From NCBI GenBank assembly GCA_964645285.1, contig CAZYDR010000013.1:1-48352 (forward strand): DNA of 48,352 bases, in the 5' to 3' direction. A program made the position numbers and the translations under genes. This DNA comes from JAYZAP01 sp964645285. Its GTDB lineage: Bacteria > Pseudomonadota > Alphaproteobacteria > JAAXGF01. Below the pieces are notes generated by a model that did not search any database, had not been told where the DNA came from, and saw nothing but the letters and a program-made list of their open reading frames with translations. Below are positions 16,270 through 24,633 of the stretch, piece after piece. The first letter of the stretch is position 1, and each line of letters begins with the position of its first letter.

Positions 16270-17208
16270 ATGGAAGCAATCTTCGCCGACGGATTTTCGA
16301 TCTTCGTGGTGGCGTTTCTGTTGCTTGCCGTGGTTCTGGTGTTCGGCGGCGTCAAGGCCGTGCCCCAGGGCATGGAATACACCACCGAGCGGTTTGGCCG
16401 CTATACCCGAACCCTCAGGCCCGGCCTTCATCTCATCGTCCCGATCGTCGACAAGATCGGCGCCAAGATGAACATGATGGAGACCGTGCTCGATGTCCCG
16501 ACCCAGGAGATCATCACCCGCGATAACGCCATGGTGGCGGTCGATGGGGTGGTGTTCTTCCAGGTGCTCGACGCCGCCAAGGCGGCCTATGAGGTCAACA
16601 ACCTGGTCAACGCCATCCTCAACCTGACCATGACCAATATCCGTACGGTGATGGGCTCCATGGACCTCGACCAGTTGCTCTCCCAGCGCGACCAGATCAA
16701 CGCCCAGCTTCTCACCGTGGTCGACGAGGCGACGACGCCCTGGGGGGTCAAGGTGACGCGCATCGAGATCAAGGACATCGCACCGCCCCGCGACCTGGTC
16801 GACGCCATGGCCCGGCAGATGAAGGCGGAGCGCGAAAAGCGCGCCAACATTCTCGACGCCGAGGGCTTCCGCCAGGCCGAAATCCTCAAGGCCGAGGGCG
16901 AGAAACAGGCGGTCATCCTCGACGCCGAGGGCCGCCGCGAGGCCGCCTACCGCGACGCCGAGGCCCGCGAGCGCGAGGCCGAGGCCGAAGCCAAGGCCAT
17001 CGCCATGGTCTCCCAGGCGGTTGGCGACGGTAACGTCCAGTCGATCAACTACTTCGTCGCCCAGCGCTACATGGAGGCGCTCACCGCCTTCGCCGAATCG
17101 GACAACCAGAAAACCCTGTTCTTGCCCCTGGAAGCGGCCAGCGTGATCGGTTCCATCGGCGGCATCGCCGAGATCGCCCGCGAAGCCATGACGCAAAAGG
17201 CGGACTGA
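16270..17208 (+). CDS. SPFH/band 7 membrane protein (QmcA/stomatin-like)
   Basis: This 312-residue protein has an N-terminal membrane anchor (FVVAFLLLAVVLVFGGV) and then the SPFH domain (AVPQGMEYTTERFGRYTRTL, PGLHLIVPIVDKIG). A long charged coiled-coil rich in Ala, Glu and Arg follows (KAEREKRANILDAEGFRQAE). It belongs to the QmcA/stomatin group that oligomerises in the cytoplasmic membrane and organises protein quality control or lipid domains. The ATG at 16270 has GGGAG upstream; 21 residues of frame before it are not conserved. Its TGA overlaps the ATG of the nfeD-like gene, the classical SPFH-NfeD pair. Confidence 0.93.
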   Translation: MEAIFADGFSIFVVAFLLLAVVLVFGGVKAVPQGMEYTTERFGRYTRTLRPGLHLIVPIVDKIGAKMNMMETVLDVPTQEIITRDNAMVAVDGVVFFQVLDAAKAAYEVNNLVNAILNLTMTNIRTVMGSMDLDQLLSQRDQINAQLLTVVDEATTPWGVKVTRIEIKDIAPPRDLVDAMARQMKAEREKRANILDAEGFRQAEILKAEGEKQAVILDAEGRREAAYRDAEAREREAEAEAKAIAMVSQAVGDGNVQSINYFVAQRYMEALTAFAESDNQKTLFLPLEAASVIGSIGGIAEIAREAMTQKAD

Positions 17209-17654
17209 TGGAATACCTAGACCAGATCGAGTTCTGGCACTGGTGGGTCGCCGCCGTCGCCCTGATCGTCATCGAGGCGCTGGCGCCGGGCGCCATATTC
17301 CTCTGGCTCGGCGTCTCGGCGGCGGTGGTCGGCGTGGTCCTGCTGCTGGCGCCGGAGCTGCCCTGGGAAATTCAGGTACTGATTTTTGCCCTGCTGTCGG
17401 TGGCCGCGGTGGTCGGCTGGCGGATCTATCATAAGGGCCATCCCACGGAGACCGACCGGCCGACCCTCAACCGCCGCGGCGAGCAGTACATCGGCCGCAA
17501 GCTCACCCTGGATGAGGCTATCGTCAACAATGTCGGCAAAGTGCGCCTCGACGACACCAGCTGGAAGGTCGAGGGCGACGACCTGCCGGCCGGCGCCCGC
17601 GTCGAGGTGGTCGGCGTCGATGGCGTGGTACTCAAGGTTAGCCAGGCGGAGTAG
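17208..17654 (+). CDS. NfeD family protein
   Basis: This 148-residue short-form NfeD protein has two or three closely packed hydrophobic segments (WWVAAVALIVIEALAPGAIFL, AVVGVVLLLAPELPW, VLIFALLSVAAVVGW). A C-terminal OB-fold-like beta domain follows (GRKLTLDEAIVNNVGKVRLD, GARVEVVGVDGVVLKV). Such proteins accompany SPFH proteins and probably anchor or modulate them at the membrane. Start and stop overlap with the preceding gene as TGATG, so translation is coupled. It ends in TAG (context GTAGC). Confidence 0.92.
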   Translation: MEYLDQIEFWHWWVAAVALIVIEALAPGAIFLWLGVSAAVVGVVLLLAPELPWEIQVLIFALLSVAAVVGWRIYHKGHPTETDRPTLNRRGEQYIGRKLTLDEAIVNNVGKVRLDDTSWKVEGDDLPAGARVEVVGVDGVVLKVSQAE

Positions 17655-17666
17655 CGAACCCGGTTC

Positions 17667-19175
17667 ATGCCCTACGCCAGTTTACGCGATTTTATCGAGC
17701 GCCTTGAGCACAACGACCGCCTGGTACGGGTTACCGAGCCGGTGTCGCCGGCGCTTGAAATCACCGAAATTCAGACCCGGCTGATCGCCGAGGGCGGCCC
17801 CGCCGTGCTGTTCGAGAACCCGGTACGGAAGGACGGTTCAGCCTACGATATGCCGGTACTGGCCAACCTGTTCGGCACGGTGGAGCGGGTCGCCTGGGGC
17901 ATGGATCGCGAGCCCCACGAGCTGCGCCAGGCCGGTGAGACCCTGGCCTTCCTCAAACAGCCCGAACCGCCCGGCGGCTGGCGCAAGGCCATGGCCTTGC
18001 TGCCCTTGCTCAAGACCGTCATGGCCATGCAGCCCAAGACCGTCGGTACGGCGCCGTGCCAGGAGGTGGTGCTCCAGGGCAACGACATCGACCTCGCAAA
18101 ACTGCCGATCCAGACCTGCTGGCCGGGCGAGCCGGCGCCGCTCATAACCTGGCCCCTGGTGGTCACCAAGGGACCAAGCACCAAGCGCGAGGACGACTAC
18201 AACCTGGGCATCTACCGCATGCAGGTGACCGGGCGGAATACCACGCTGATGCGCTGGCTCAAGCATCGCGGCGGCGCCCAGCACCATGCTCGCTGGTCGG
18301 CGGAGAAACACGAGCCGCTGCCCGCCGCCGTGGTCATCGGCACCGACCCCGGCACAATTTTGGCCGCCGTCACCCCGGTGCCCGACACCCTGTCGGAGTA
18401 TCAGTTCGCCGGCCTGCTGCGCGGCCAGAAGGTCGAGCTCGTCGACTGCAAGACCGTGCCCCTCAAGGTGCCGGCCGGGGCGGAGATCGTGCTTGAGGGC
18501 CATGTCTCCCTCGACGACTACCGGGACGAGGGACCCTACGGCGATCACACCGGCTACTACAACGCGGTCGAGCAATTCCCGGTATTCACCATCAGCGCCA
18601 TCACCATGCGCCGCGATCCGATCTACCTGTCGACTTACACCGGGCGCGCGCCGGACGAGCCGTCGATCCTCGGCGAAGCCCTCAACGAGGTGTTCATCCC
18701 GCTGCTGGTCCAGCAGTTTCCCGAGATCGTCGATTTCTGGTTGCCGCCCGAGGGTTGCTCCTACCGCATCGCCGTGGTCGCCATGAAGAAGGCCTATCCC
18801 GGCCATGCCAAGCGGGTGATGATGGGGGTGTGGTCGTTTCTCCGCCAGTTCGCCTATACCAAGTGGGTCATCGTGGTTGATGATGACATCAATGCTCGGG
18901 ATTGGAAAGACGTCATGTGGGCGATTTCGACCCGCATGGACCCGGCCCGGGACATCACGGTCATCGAGAACACTCCCATCGACTACCTCGACTTCGCCAG
19001 CCCCGAACCCAGCCTGGGCTCGAAAATTGGTTTGGACGCGACCAACAAATGGCCGCCCGAAACCAAGCGCGAATGGGGCCGCCTGATCCGCATGGACGAC
19101 GACGTGGTCAAGACCGTGACGGAAAAATGGCCGACGCTGGGTCTGCCGGGCAGCGGCAAGCCGATTTGGGATTAG
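17667..19175 (+). CDS. ubiD: UbiD family decarboxylase
   Basis: This 502-residue protein of the UbiD family uses prenylated FMN and decarboxylates aromatic or alpha,beta-unsaturated acids. In ubiquinone synthesis the substrate is 3-polyprenyl-4-hydroxybenzoate. Family features are PAVLFENP, MRWLKHRGGAQHHARW, GTDPGTILAAVTPVPD, SLDDYRDEGPYGDHTGYYN (with the E and D of the active site) and GRAPDEPSILGEALNEVFIP. The full length and ubiA nearby favour the ubiquinone role. No ubiX is seen in the window. It starts 13 bases after the NfeD stop and may share its transcript. Confidence 0.9.
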   Translation: MPYASLRDFIERLEHNDRLVRVTEPVSPALEITEIQTRLIAEGGPAVLFENPVRKDGSAYDMPVLANLFGTVERVAWGMDREPHELRQAGETLAFLKQPEPPGGWRKAMALLPLLKTVMAMQPKTVGTAPCQEVVLQGNDIDLAKLPIQTCWPGEPAPLITWPLVVTKGPSTKREDDYNLGIYRMQVTGRNTTLMRWLKHRGGAQHHARWSAEKHEPLPAAVVIGTDPGTILAAVTPVPDTLSEYQFAGLLRGQKVELVDCKTVPLKVPAGAEIVLEGHVSLDDYRDEGPYGDHTGYYNAVEQFPVFTISAITMRRDPIYLSTYTGRAPDEPSILGEALNEVFIPLLVQQFPEIVDFWLPPEGCSYRIAVVAMKKAYPGHAKRVMMGVWSFLRQFAYTKWVIVVDDDINARDWKDVMWAISTRMDPARDITVIENTPIDYLDFASPEPSLGSKIGLDATNKWPPETKREWGRLIRMDDDVVKTVTEKWPTLGLPGSGKPIWD

Positions 19176-19241
19176 GCGCAACGGGCGTCACGTCCTATAT
19201 ACCTGTTGCCGCTCGTCGCTCCCTTTCCAAGGTAACTACCC

Positions 19242-20588
19242 ATGTCCACCACGCCCCTCGACCCGCTCGCCCTGCTTGACGACCTGATTTCCCGCGCCAC
19301 CAAGGCCGGGGCCGACGGGGCGGACGGCGTGGTTGTCGAGAGCGCCAGCCTGTCCGTAGCCCAGCGCCTCGGCGCCTCCGAGGGTATCGAGCGGGCCGAA
19401 TCCCAGGACGTGGGCCTGCGGGTGTTTCGCGGCCAGCGTCAGGCCATCGTGTCGTCGAGCGACACCTCCCCCGATGCCCTGGGCGAGCTGGTCGAACGCG
19501 CCTTGGCCATGGCCGCCGCCGTGCCCGAGGACGAATACTGCGGCCTCGCCGATGAGGCCCTGCTGGCCGGTGACGTTCCCGATCTCGATCTCTGCGACCC
19601 GGATGAGCCGACGCCGGAGAGCATGGTCGCCCTCGCCACAGCCGCCGAGGACGCCGCCCGCGCCGTCGAAGGGGTGAGCAACTCCGAAGGCGCCGAGGCC
19701 GGTTGGGGTCGCAGCTCAGTGGCCCTGGCCGCCAGCAACGGCTTTTCCGGCGCCTACGCGGTCTCCCAGCACAGCGTCAGCGCCAGCGTCATCGCCGGCG
19801 AGGGCACGGACATGGAGCGCGACTACGACTACACCGTGGCCCGCTTCGCCGCCGATCTCGACGACCCTTTGGTTATCGGGCGCCGCGCCGGGGAGCGCGC
19901 CGTGCGCCGCCTGGGCCCGCGCAAGGCGTCGAGCGGCCAGGTACCCCTGGTCTACGACTGGCGGGTTTCCGGCGGTCTGTTAGGTCATCTCGCCGGGGCC
20001 ATCAACGGGCCGGCCATTGCGCGCGGCACCAGCTTTCTCAGGGACAGCCTGGACACGGCGGTGTTCGCGCCGGGCGTCACCATCAGCGACGACCCGCGCC
20101 GCCGGCGCGGCCTGCGCTCCAAGGTCTTCGACGGCGAGGGCGTAGGGACCAAGGCCCGCGACATCATCGCCAACGGTGTGCTGACCACGTGGCTACTCGA
20201 TTGCCGCTCGGCCCGCCAGCTCGGCTTGGCGACCACCGGCCATGCCTCGCGCGGCACCTCGTCGCCGCCGTCGCCCAGCGCCACCAACCTGACCCTGGCG
20301 CCGGGCAAGCAGACGCCCGAAGAGATGATCGCCGAGATCGACCAGGGCTTCCTGGTCACCGAGCTCATCGGCATGGGCATCAACGGCATCACCGGCGACT
20401 ACAGCCGGGGCGCCGCCGGCTACTGGATCGAGGGTGGCGAGATCGCCTATCCGGTCAGCGAAGTCACCGTCGCCGGCAACCTGAAGAACATGTTTGCGGC
20501 CATGACGCCGGCCAGCGACCTGGTCCTGCGCCACGGCATCGACGCCCCCACCGTGCGCATCGACGGCATGATGGTTGCCGGGACTTGA
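19242..20588 (+). CDS. pmbA: TldE/PmbA metalloprotease-like protein
   Basis: This 448-residue member of the TldD/PmbA (TldE) family forms a heterodimer with TldD that degrades or matures small peptides. The motifs VASLVAGEGTDM-like (SASVIAGEGTDMERDYDYT), RKASSGQVPLVYDWRVSGGLLGHL, DDPRRRRGLRSKVFDGEGVGT and GITGDYSRGAAGYWIEGGEI place it in the PmbA branch. TldE lacks the zinc-binding His pair of TldD, so it is not itself a protease; no tldD is in the window. It stands ahead of the inositol-phosphatase-like gene, a common alphaproteobacterial order. A structured repeat begins right after the stop. Confidence 0.93.
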   Translation: MSTTPLDPLALLDDLISRATKAGADGADGVVVESASLSVAQRLGASEGIERAESQDVGLRVFRGQRQAIVSSSDTSPDALGELVERALAMAAAVPEDEYCGLADEALLAGDVPDLDLCDPDEPTPESMVALATAAEDAARAVEGVSNSEGAEAGWGRSSVALAASNGFSGAYAVSQHSVSASVIAGEGTDMERDYDYTVARFAADLDDPLVIGRRAGERAVRRLGPRKASSGQVPLVYDWRVSGGLLGHLAGAINGPAIARGTSFLRDSLDTAVFAPGVTISDDPRRRRGLRSKVFDGEGVGTKARDIIANGVLTTWLLDCRSARQLGLATTGHASRGTSSPPSPSATNLTLAPGKQTPEEMIAEIDQGFLVTELIGMGINGITGDYSRGAAGYWIEGGEIAYPVSEVTVAGNLKNMFAAMTPASDLVLRHGIDAPTVRIDGMMVAGT

Positions 20589-20589
20589 T

Positions 20590-20672
20590 GATACCATCGG
20601 CCATAAAGGATGACCGATGGGCGTTCAATCGTCACGCAGGCTCCCGCCAAACGGTTGGCGGCTCCCGGTCGG
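20590..20672 (+). repeat. Structured interspersed repeat, copy 1
   Basis: This element begins two bases after the pmbA stop and recurs at 48267 with near identity over about 58 bases. The first hairpin is CCATCGG...CCGATGG (7 bp) with the variable loop CCATAAAGGATGA. A conserved single-stranded stretch (GCGTTCAATCG, CACGCAGGCT) follows, then a second hairpin CCGCCAA-ACGG-TTGGCGG. The second stem differs in sequence from that in copy 2 but still pairs, which suggests selection for structure. It separates pmbA from the downstream phosphatase gene. It could act as a terminator, processing site or leader; none is shown. Confidence 0.6.
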
Positions 20673-20694
20673 GGGCTGATTAGAGGCAATAGTG

Positions 20695-21484
20695 ATGACT
20701 TCTGGCTCGACTTCTCTGGCTGACGACCAAGCGCTACTAATCGAGGCGGTACGCGAGGCCGGCGCCATTGTCCTGAGCTACATCGGCAACAAGCCGAAAA
20801 CCTGGAAGAAGAGTCCCGGCCATTGGGTCAGCTAGGCCGACCTCGCGGCCAATGATCATCTGGAGACTGTGCTGTGCGGGGCGCGGCCCGATTACGGCTG
20901 GGTGTCCGAGGAGTCGAGCAGCCCGGTAATCCGCCCGCGCTACTGGCTGGTCGACCCCATCGACGGCACCAGCGCCTTCCTCCGCGGCCGCCGTGAGTTT
21001 AGCATCTCGGTCACCCTCATCGAGGCCGGCCGGCCGATCGTCGCGGCGGTCTGCAACCCGGTTACCGACGAGCTGTTCGACGCCTACGCCGGCGGCGGCG
21101 TGCGGCTCAACGGCAAACCGGTCCAGGCCACCGGCCAGGCCACCCTCGACGGCGTCAATCTCATGATCAGCCGCACCGAATACGACCGTCTCGACTGGCA
21201 CAAGCAACTCGGCGACGTCACCGTCGAGGGCCATAAGCTCGATCGCCTACAAACTCGCCCTAGTCGCCGCCGGCCACACCGACGCTACAGCCACGGTCTG
21301 GGGCAAGAGCACCTGGGACGTCGCCGCCGGCGACCTCTTGGTATGCGAAGCGGGGGGACGTATCACCGACGGGACGGGCGAGCCATTCGACTACACCGAC
21401 CCGCTGGCGCCGATAAGCTCGATGGTCGCGACGGGCAGGGCGTTGCATGGAGCGCTGGTGGAGCGGATTAAGACGTACATTTGA
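20695..21484 (+). pseudogene. Inositol monophosphatase-like gene with TAG and frameshift
   Basis: Corrected for one TAG and one extra base, the gene encodes a 262-residue phosphatase of the inositol monophosphatase/CysQ family. It has VS*ADLAAND, SEESSS, the metal motif DPIDGTSAFLRG, and the C-terminal WDVAAGDLLVCEAGGRITD. The TAG (20833-20835, context GCTAGG) takes the place of the residue before AD, usually Glu. The frameshift lies near 21235, where VTVEGH should continue as SSIAYKLALVAAG, and the total length is one base over a multiple of three. Members of this family often sit between pmbA and the KDO/lipid A genes in Alphaproteobacteria. The substrate is uncertain: PAP and sugar phosphates are candidates. 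It may be functional if the lesions are sequence errors. Confidence 0.85.
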
Positions 21485-21500
21485 GGCCACGCCCATAGAT

Positions 21501-21542
21501 AAGGGGACAGTATACTTAATTAATTAAGCATACTGTCCCCTT
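21501..21542. repeat. 42-bp near-perfect palindrome
   Basis: Two 21-base arms, beginning AAGGGGACAGTATACTTAAT and ending in its reverse complement, pair with a single A/G difference and no loop. The AT-rich centre (AATTAATT) contrasts with the GC-rich surroundings. I recall similar AAGGGGACAGTATACT palindromes near REP-associated tyrosine (Y1) transposases in other Proteobacteria, which would make this a non-autonomous mobile palindrome. No transposase is present here. It lies between the convergent phosphatase and hpaC genes and could also serve as a bidirectional terminator. Confidence 0.7.
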
Positions 21543-21554
21543 AATTCAATTCGG

Positions 21555-22061
21555 TCAGGCGGCCAAGGGCTCCGCCGCGGCGTAGGCGCGGTTGGCGTAG
21601 ACCAGGGCGCGGCAACTGTCGTCTTCGCAATCCTCGGCCATGGCGACATCGACCACGTCGCCGATGAAGATGATGTGCGAGCCGCAGCGCACGTAGCGCG
21701 CCAGGTGGCAGTCGTAGGCGACCAGGGCGCCGTCCAGCGCCGGGGCGCCGGTGCCTAGGTCGCTCCATTGGGCGCAGGCAAACTTGTCGCCGTCGGGGGC
21801 TTCCCGACGGCCGGCGAAGGTGTCGGACACGGCCGACTGGTTGTCGCGTAGGACGTTGACGCAGAACCAGCTGTTCTCGCGGATGACGGCGCAGGCGCTG
21901 CTCTTGTGGTGGACGCAGACCAGCAGTTGCGGCGGCTCGACGGAGACCGAACACAGGGTGCTGACGGTGACGCCCGCGCGGCCCGCCGCGCCATTGGTGG
22001 CGACTACCGAGACCGTGGACGCGGAACGGCTCATGCCTTCGATAAATTTATCCTTGAGCAT
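21555..22061 (-). CDS. Flavin reductase, HpaC-like
   Basis: This 168-residue NAD(P)H:flavin oxidoreductase of the flavin_reduct/HpaC family would supply reduced FAD to the monooxygenase encoded just upstream. Typical stretches are STVSVVATNGAAGRAGVTVST, SVSVEPPQLLVCVHHKSSA, SWFCVNVLRDNQ and the C-terminal GSHIIFIGDVVDV. Its ATG has GGAGAG six bases upstream and overlaps the last codons of the hpaB-like gene, so the two are coupled. Together they form a two-component flavin monooxygenase for phenolic substrates. Confidence 0.88.
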   Translation of the reverse strand: MLKDKFIEGMSRSASTVSVVATNGAAGRAGVTVSTLCSVSVEPPQLLVCVHHKSSACAVIRENSWFCVNVLRDNQSAVSDTFAGRREAPDGDKFACAQWSDLGTGAPALDGALVAYDCHLARYVRCGSHIIFIGDVVDVAMAEDCEDDSCRALVYANRAYAAAEPLAA

Positions 22062-23498
22062 GATCGGCTCTCCATCACTTTGTCGGACAACCCGGCGGCG
22101 TTGCGCACGAAATTGAGCGGGCCGTCGAAGTCGAAGTTGTTGTACACCGCGTTAAGGTGGGCGAAGGGCGGTGACTGGGCGAACAGCTGGAAGGTCAGGC
22201 GGTGGCCGGCGTAGTCGGAGTTCATCAGGTCGCGGGCGAAGGCCAGGAGCTTGCGCCGGTCCTGGGCGCTCCAGGCTTCGTTGACCGAATAGAACTTCTC
22301 GAGCCACGGGGCGGTCTCGGGATCGTCGAAGGCGGCGGAGTCCGGGGTGACGCAGACCTGGCCGCCGCACAGTTCGCGGGCGAGATGGACCATGGCCGGC
22401 AGGTTCGTGCAGGCATGGACCCAGCCGGTGTAGAGCAGCGACTGGTTGGGTATCAGCAGATCGCCGGGGCTCTTCTCGGCGGTGGCGATGGCCGCGGTCA
22501 GGTGAGCGTTGATGGTCTCGCGGTAGCACGTCAGAGCGGCCAGCTTCTCACGCACCTCCGGCTGCTTGTCGAGGCCGGTCTGGCGCACGTTGAACAACGC
22601 CGCGCCGATCAGCATGTCGGCGACCCGCTCGATGCGCTGGACGAAGGCCATAGCGCTGTAGTGGTGCAGGGTACCGCGAATGAAGCTCGCCGCCCGGGTG
22701 TGCTGGTGGAACAATACGTTCTCCCAGGGGATCAGTACGTTGTCGAAGACCAGCAGGGTGTCAACCTCGTCGAAGCGGTTGGCCAGGGGATAGTCCTCGG
22801 CCGGTGCGGCAGATGTGCTTGAGGCCGTCGGCGTTCATCGGGCAGATGAAACCGAGGGCATAGTCGGAAAGCTCGGCGTCGCCCCAGTTGGCGATGGTCG
22901 GCTTGACGAAAGCCTGGTTGGAATAGGCCGCCGCGGTCTCGTACTTGGCGCCGCGCACGATGATGCCGGCGTCGGTCTCCTTGACCATGTGCAGCAGCAT
23001 ATCCGGATCCTGGTCCTGGGGCCGCTTGGAGCGGTCGCCCTTGGGGTCCGTATTGGCCGAGACATGGAAGGTGTCGCTGGTCAGCACGTGCTGAATGTGG
23101 TTCTCGATGTTGCCGCGGTATTGCGGGTCGACCTCGTCGAGCACATCGCGGCCGTCGTAGAGCGACCACATCTCGCCGGCGGTCTCGTCGCCCATGCGAA
23201 TGACCACGCCGCCGATGTCGTCCATGACCGCGTCCACGGCGGCGCGCTTGGCGTGCCAGTCGGCCTGGGTGTGGGGCAGCTTGTAGCCGATGCAGTTGGC
23301 CTCGTCGATCGCCTCGTCCTTATAGGACATGGTCTCGGCGTAGCGCGCCTCATGAGCCATGTCATAGATGCGGGCGGGGACGTCGACGATGGGCTTGAAC
23401 GCCGGGTGGGTGGTGACGTCCTTGATACGCTCGCCGTTCATCCAGATCTGGCGGTCGTCGCGGATCGAATCGCGATACTGGTCTCCGGTCCTCAGCAT
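22031..23498 (-). pseudogene. 4-hydroxyphenylacetate 3-hydroxylase-like oxygenase with a frameshift
   Basis: The gene is one base over a multiple of three. It encodes a 488-residue HpaB-family FADH2-dependent monooxygenase if one base is removed near 22800, where LKHICRT should continue as AEDYPLANRFDEVDTLLVFD. Family features are RTGDQYRDSIRDDRQIWMNG, AYSNQAFVKPTIANWGDAEL, LIPWENVLFHQHTR and CRETINAHLTAAI. It hydroxylates phenols such as 4-hydroxyphenylacetate with reduced flavin from the HpaC-like partner. GAGGAG precedes the ATG at 23498. The gene is divergent from a LysR regulator across an AT-rich region. The single lesion may be a sequence error. Confidence 0.85.
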
Positions 23499-23529
23499 GG
23501 CTGGGCTCCTCGCTTTTGGTTTTTTGACT

Positions 23530-23611
23530 GATACCCGTTTAATTGCGCCCAGGATGGTTGATCGTTGTCGATAAATAAAATATTTTAAATTTAAATTTGA
23601 TATATAAAAAA
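23530..23611. promoter_or_regulatory. AT-rich divergent control region, hpaB/lysR
   Basis: The stretch just ahead of the LysR gene is strongly AT-rich in a GC-rich genome and contains the palindromic core AAATTTAAATTT inside TTTTAAATTTAAATTTGAT. It offers T-N11-A positions of the kind LysR regulators bind. It may hold both promoters and the operator. Confidence 0.5.
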
Positions 23612-24541
23612 ATGATAACGTACACACTTCGTCAGCTGACCTACTTCGTCGCCGCCGCTGATCATGGCAGCGTGGCCAAGGCGGCGCGGGCGCTCAACGT
23701 CTCCCAGCCCTCGGTGTCCATGGCCATTGCCAAGCTCGAGTCGCTGTTCGGGGTCCAGTTGTTTCTCCGCCACCACGCCCACGGGGTCTCGACCACCCCG
23801 GCCGGGCGGCCCCTGCTGGCCGAGGCACGCAGTGTGCTGGCCCATGCCGGTGAACTGGCCGAGAGCGCCCGAGGGTTGGGCGCCGGGGTCACCGGGCGGC
23901 TCGATGTGGGCTGTTATCTGACCCTGGCGCCGTTCTTCATGCCACGCATCGTCGCCGGCTTCATCAAGGCCCACCCGGATGTGGAGATCGCCCTTCATGA
24001 AGGCCACCAGGACGAATTGCTCGATGGCATGGCGGCGGGCCGTCATACGGTGGCGCTGATATACGATGTCGATCTGCCCGCTCATGTGGAGGCCGAGGCG
24101 CTGGTCGACCTACCGCCTTATGCCCTGCTGCCCGCCGGTCATGCCCTGGCGGCGTCGCCGACGGTGGCTCTGGCCGATCTGGTGCGCGAGCCCCTGGTGC
24201 TGCTCGACGTGCCGCCGGGGCGGGAGTATTTTACCTCGCTGTTTACCCGGGCCGGACTCGAGCCCGACATTCGCTTTTGCTCAGCCTCCATCGAGACCGT
24301 GCGCGGCATGGTTGCCAGCGGTCTTGGGGTCTCCCTGCTGGTGACCCGCCCGGCCGGCGACCTCGCTTATGACGGCCAGGGCGTTGCCTGCCGACCCCTG
24401 TCCGACCCGGTTGAGCCTGGCCATATCGTCCTGGCGCGTCTTGCCCAGGCCCGCTCGACCCGCCTGGTGGAAACCTTCGCGGCCCATTGCCGGGCCTATT
24501 TTGCTGGCGAGAGCGGTGCCGAAAAACAGGACCACCCTTAG
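23612..24541 (+). CDS. LysR family transcriptional regulator
   Basis: This 309-residue regulator has the LysR winged-helix at the N-terminus (TLRQLTYFVAAADHGSVAKA and ALNVSQPSVSMAIAKLESLF) and a substrate-binding domain from about residue 90. By its divergent position it probably controls the hpaB/hpaC-like monooxygenase genes in response to an aromatic acid. The ATG at 23612 is the only start giving the normal N-terminus. No Shine-Dalgarno precedes it, so the message may be leaderless or weakly translated. A hairpin terminator follows. It ends in TAG (context TTAGT). Confidence 0.92.
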   Translation: MITYTLRQLTYFVAAADHGSVAKAARALNVSQPSVSMAIAKLESLFGVQLFLRHHAHGVSTTPAGRPLLAEARSVLAHAGELAESARGLGAGVTGRLDVGCYLTLAPFFMPRIVAGFIKAHPDVEIALHEGHQDELLDGMAAGRHTVALIYDVDLPAHVEAEALVDLPPYALLPAGHALAASPTVALADLVREPLVLLDVPPGREYFTSLFTRAGLEPDIRFCSASIETVRGMVASGLGVSLLVTRPAGDLAYDGQGVACRPLSDPVEPGHIVLARLAQARSTRLVETFAAHCRAYFAGESGAEKQDHP

Positions 24542-24564
24542 TCGGTGTTAACTAATTGTTATTG

Positions 24565-24597
24565 CGGCTCGAATTAGGATAGGCGAGCCGAATTTTC
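24565..24597 (+). terminator. Intrinsic terminator after the LysR gene
   Basis: CGGCTCG (24565-24571) pairs with CGAGCCG (24584-24590) across a 12-base loop and is followed by AATTTT. It lies 24 bases after the LysR stop and ahead of the broken kinase gene. Confidence 0.6.
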
Positions 24598-24633
24598 CCG
24601 CTAATGCGTCACCTGTCCGGAAAGGATCACCCC

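Noticed and set aside
20620..20645. tRNA T-arm-like GTTCAATC in the structured repeat
   Set aside because: The flanking bases cannot form the T stem, and no acceptor, D or anticodon arms are present.
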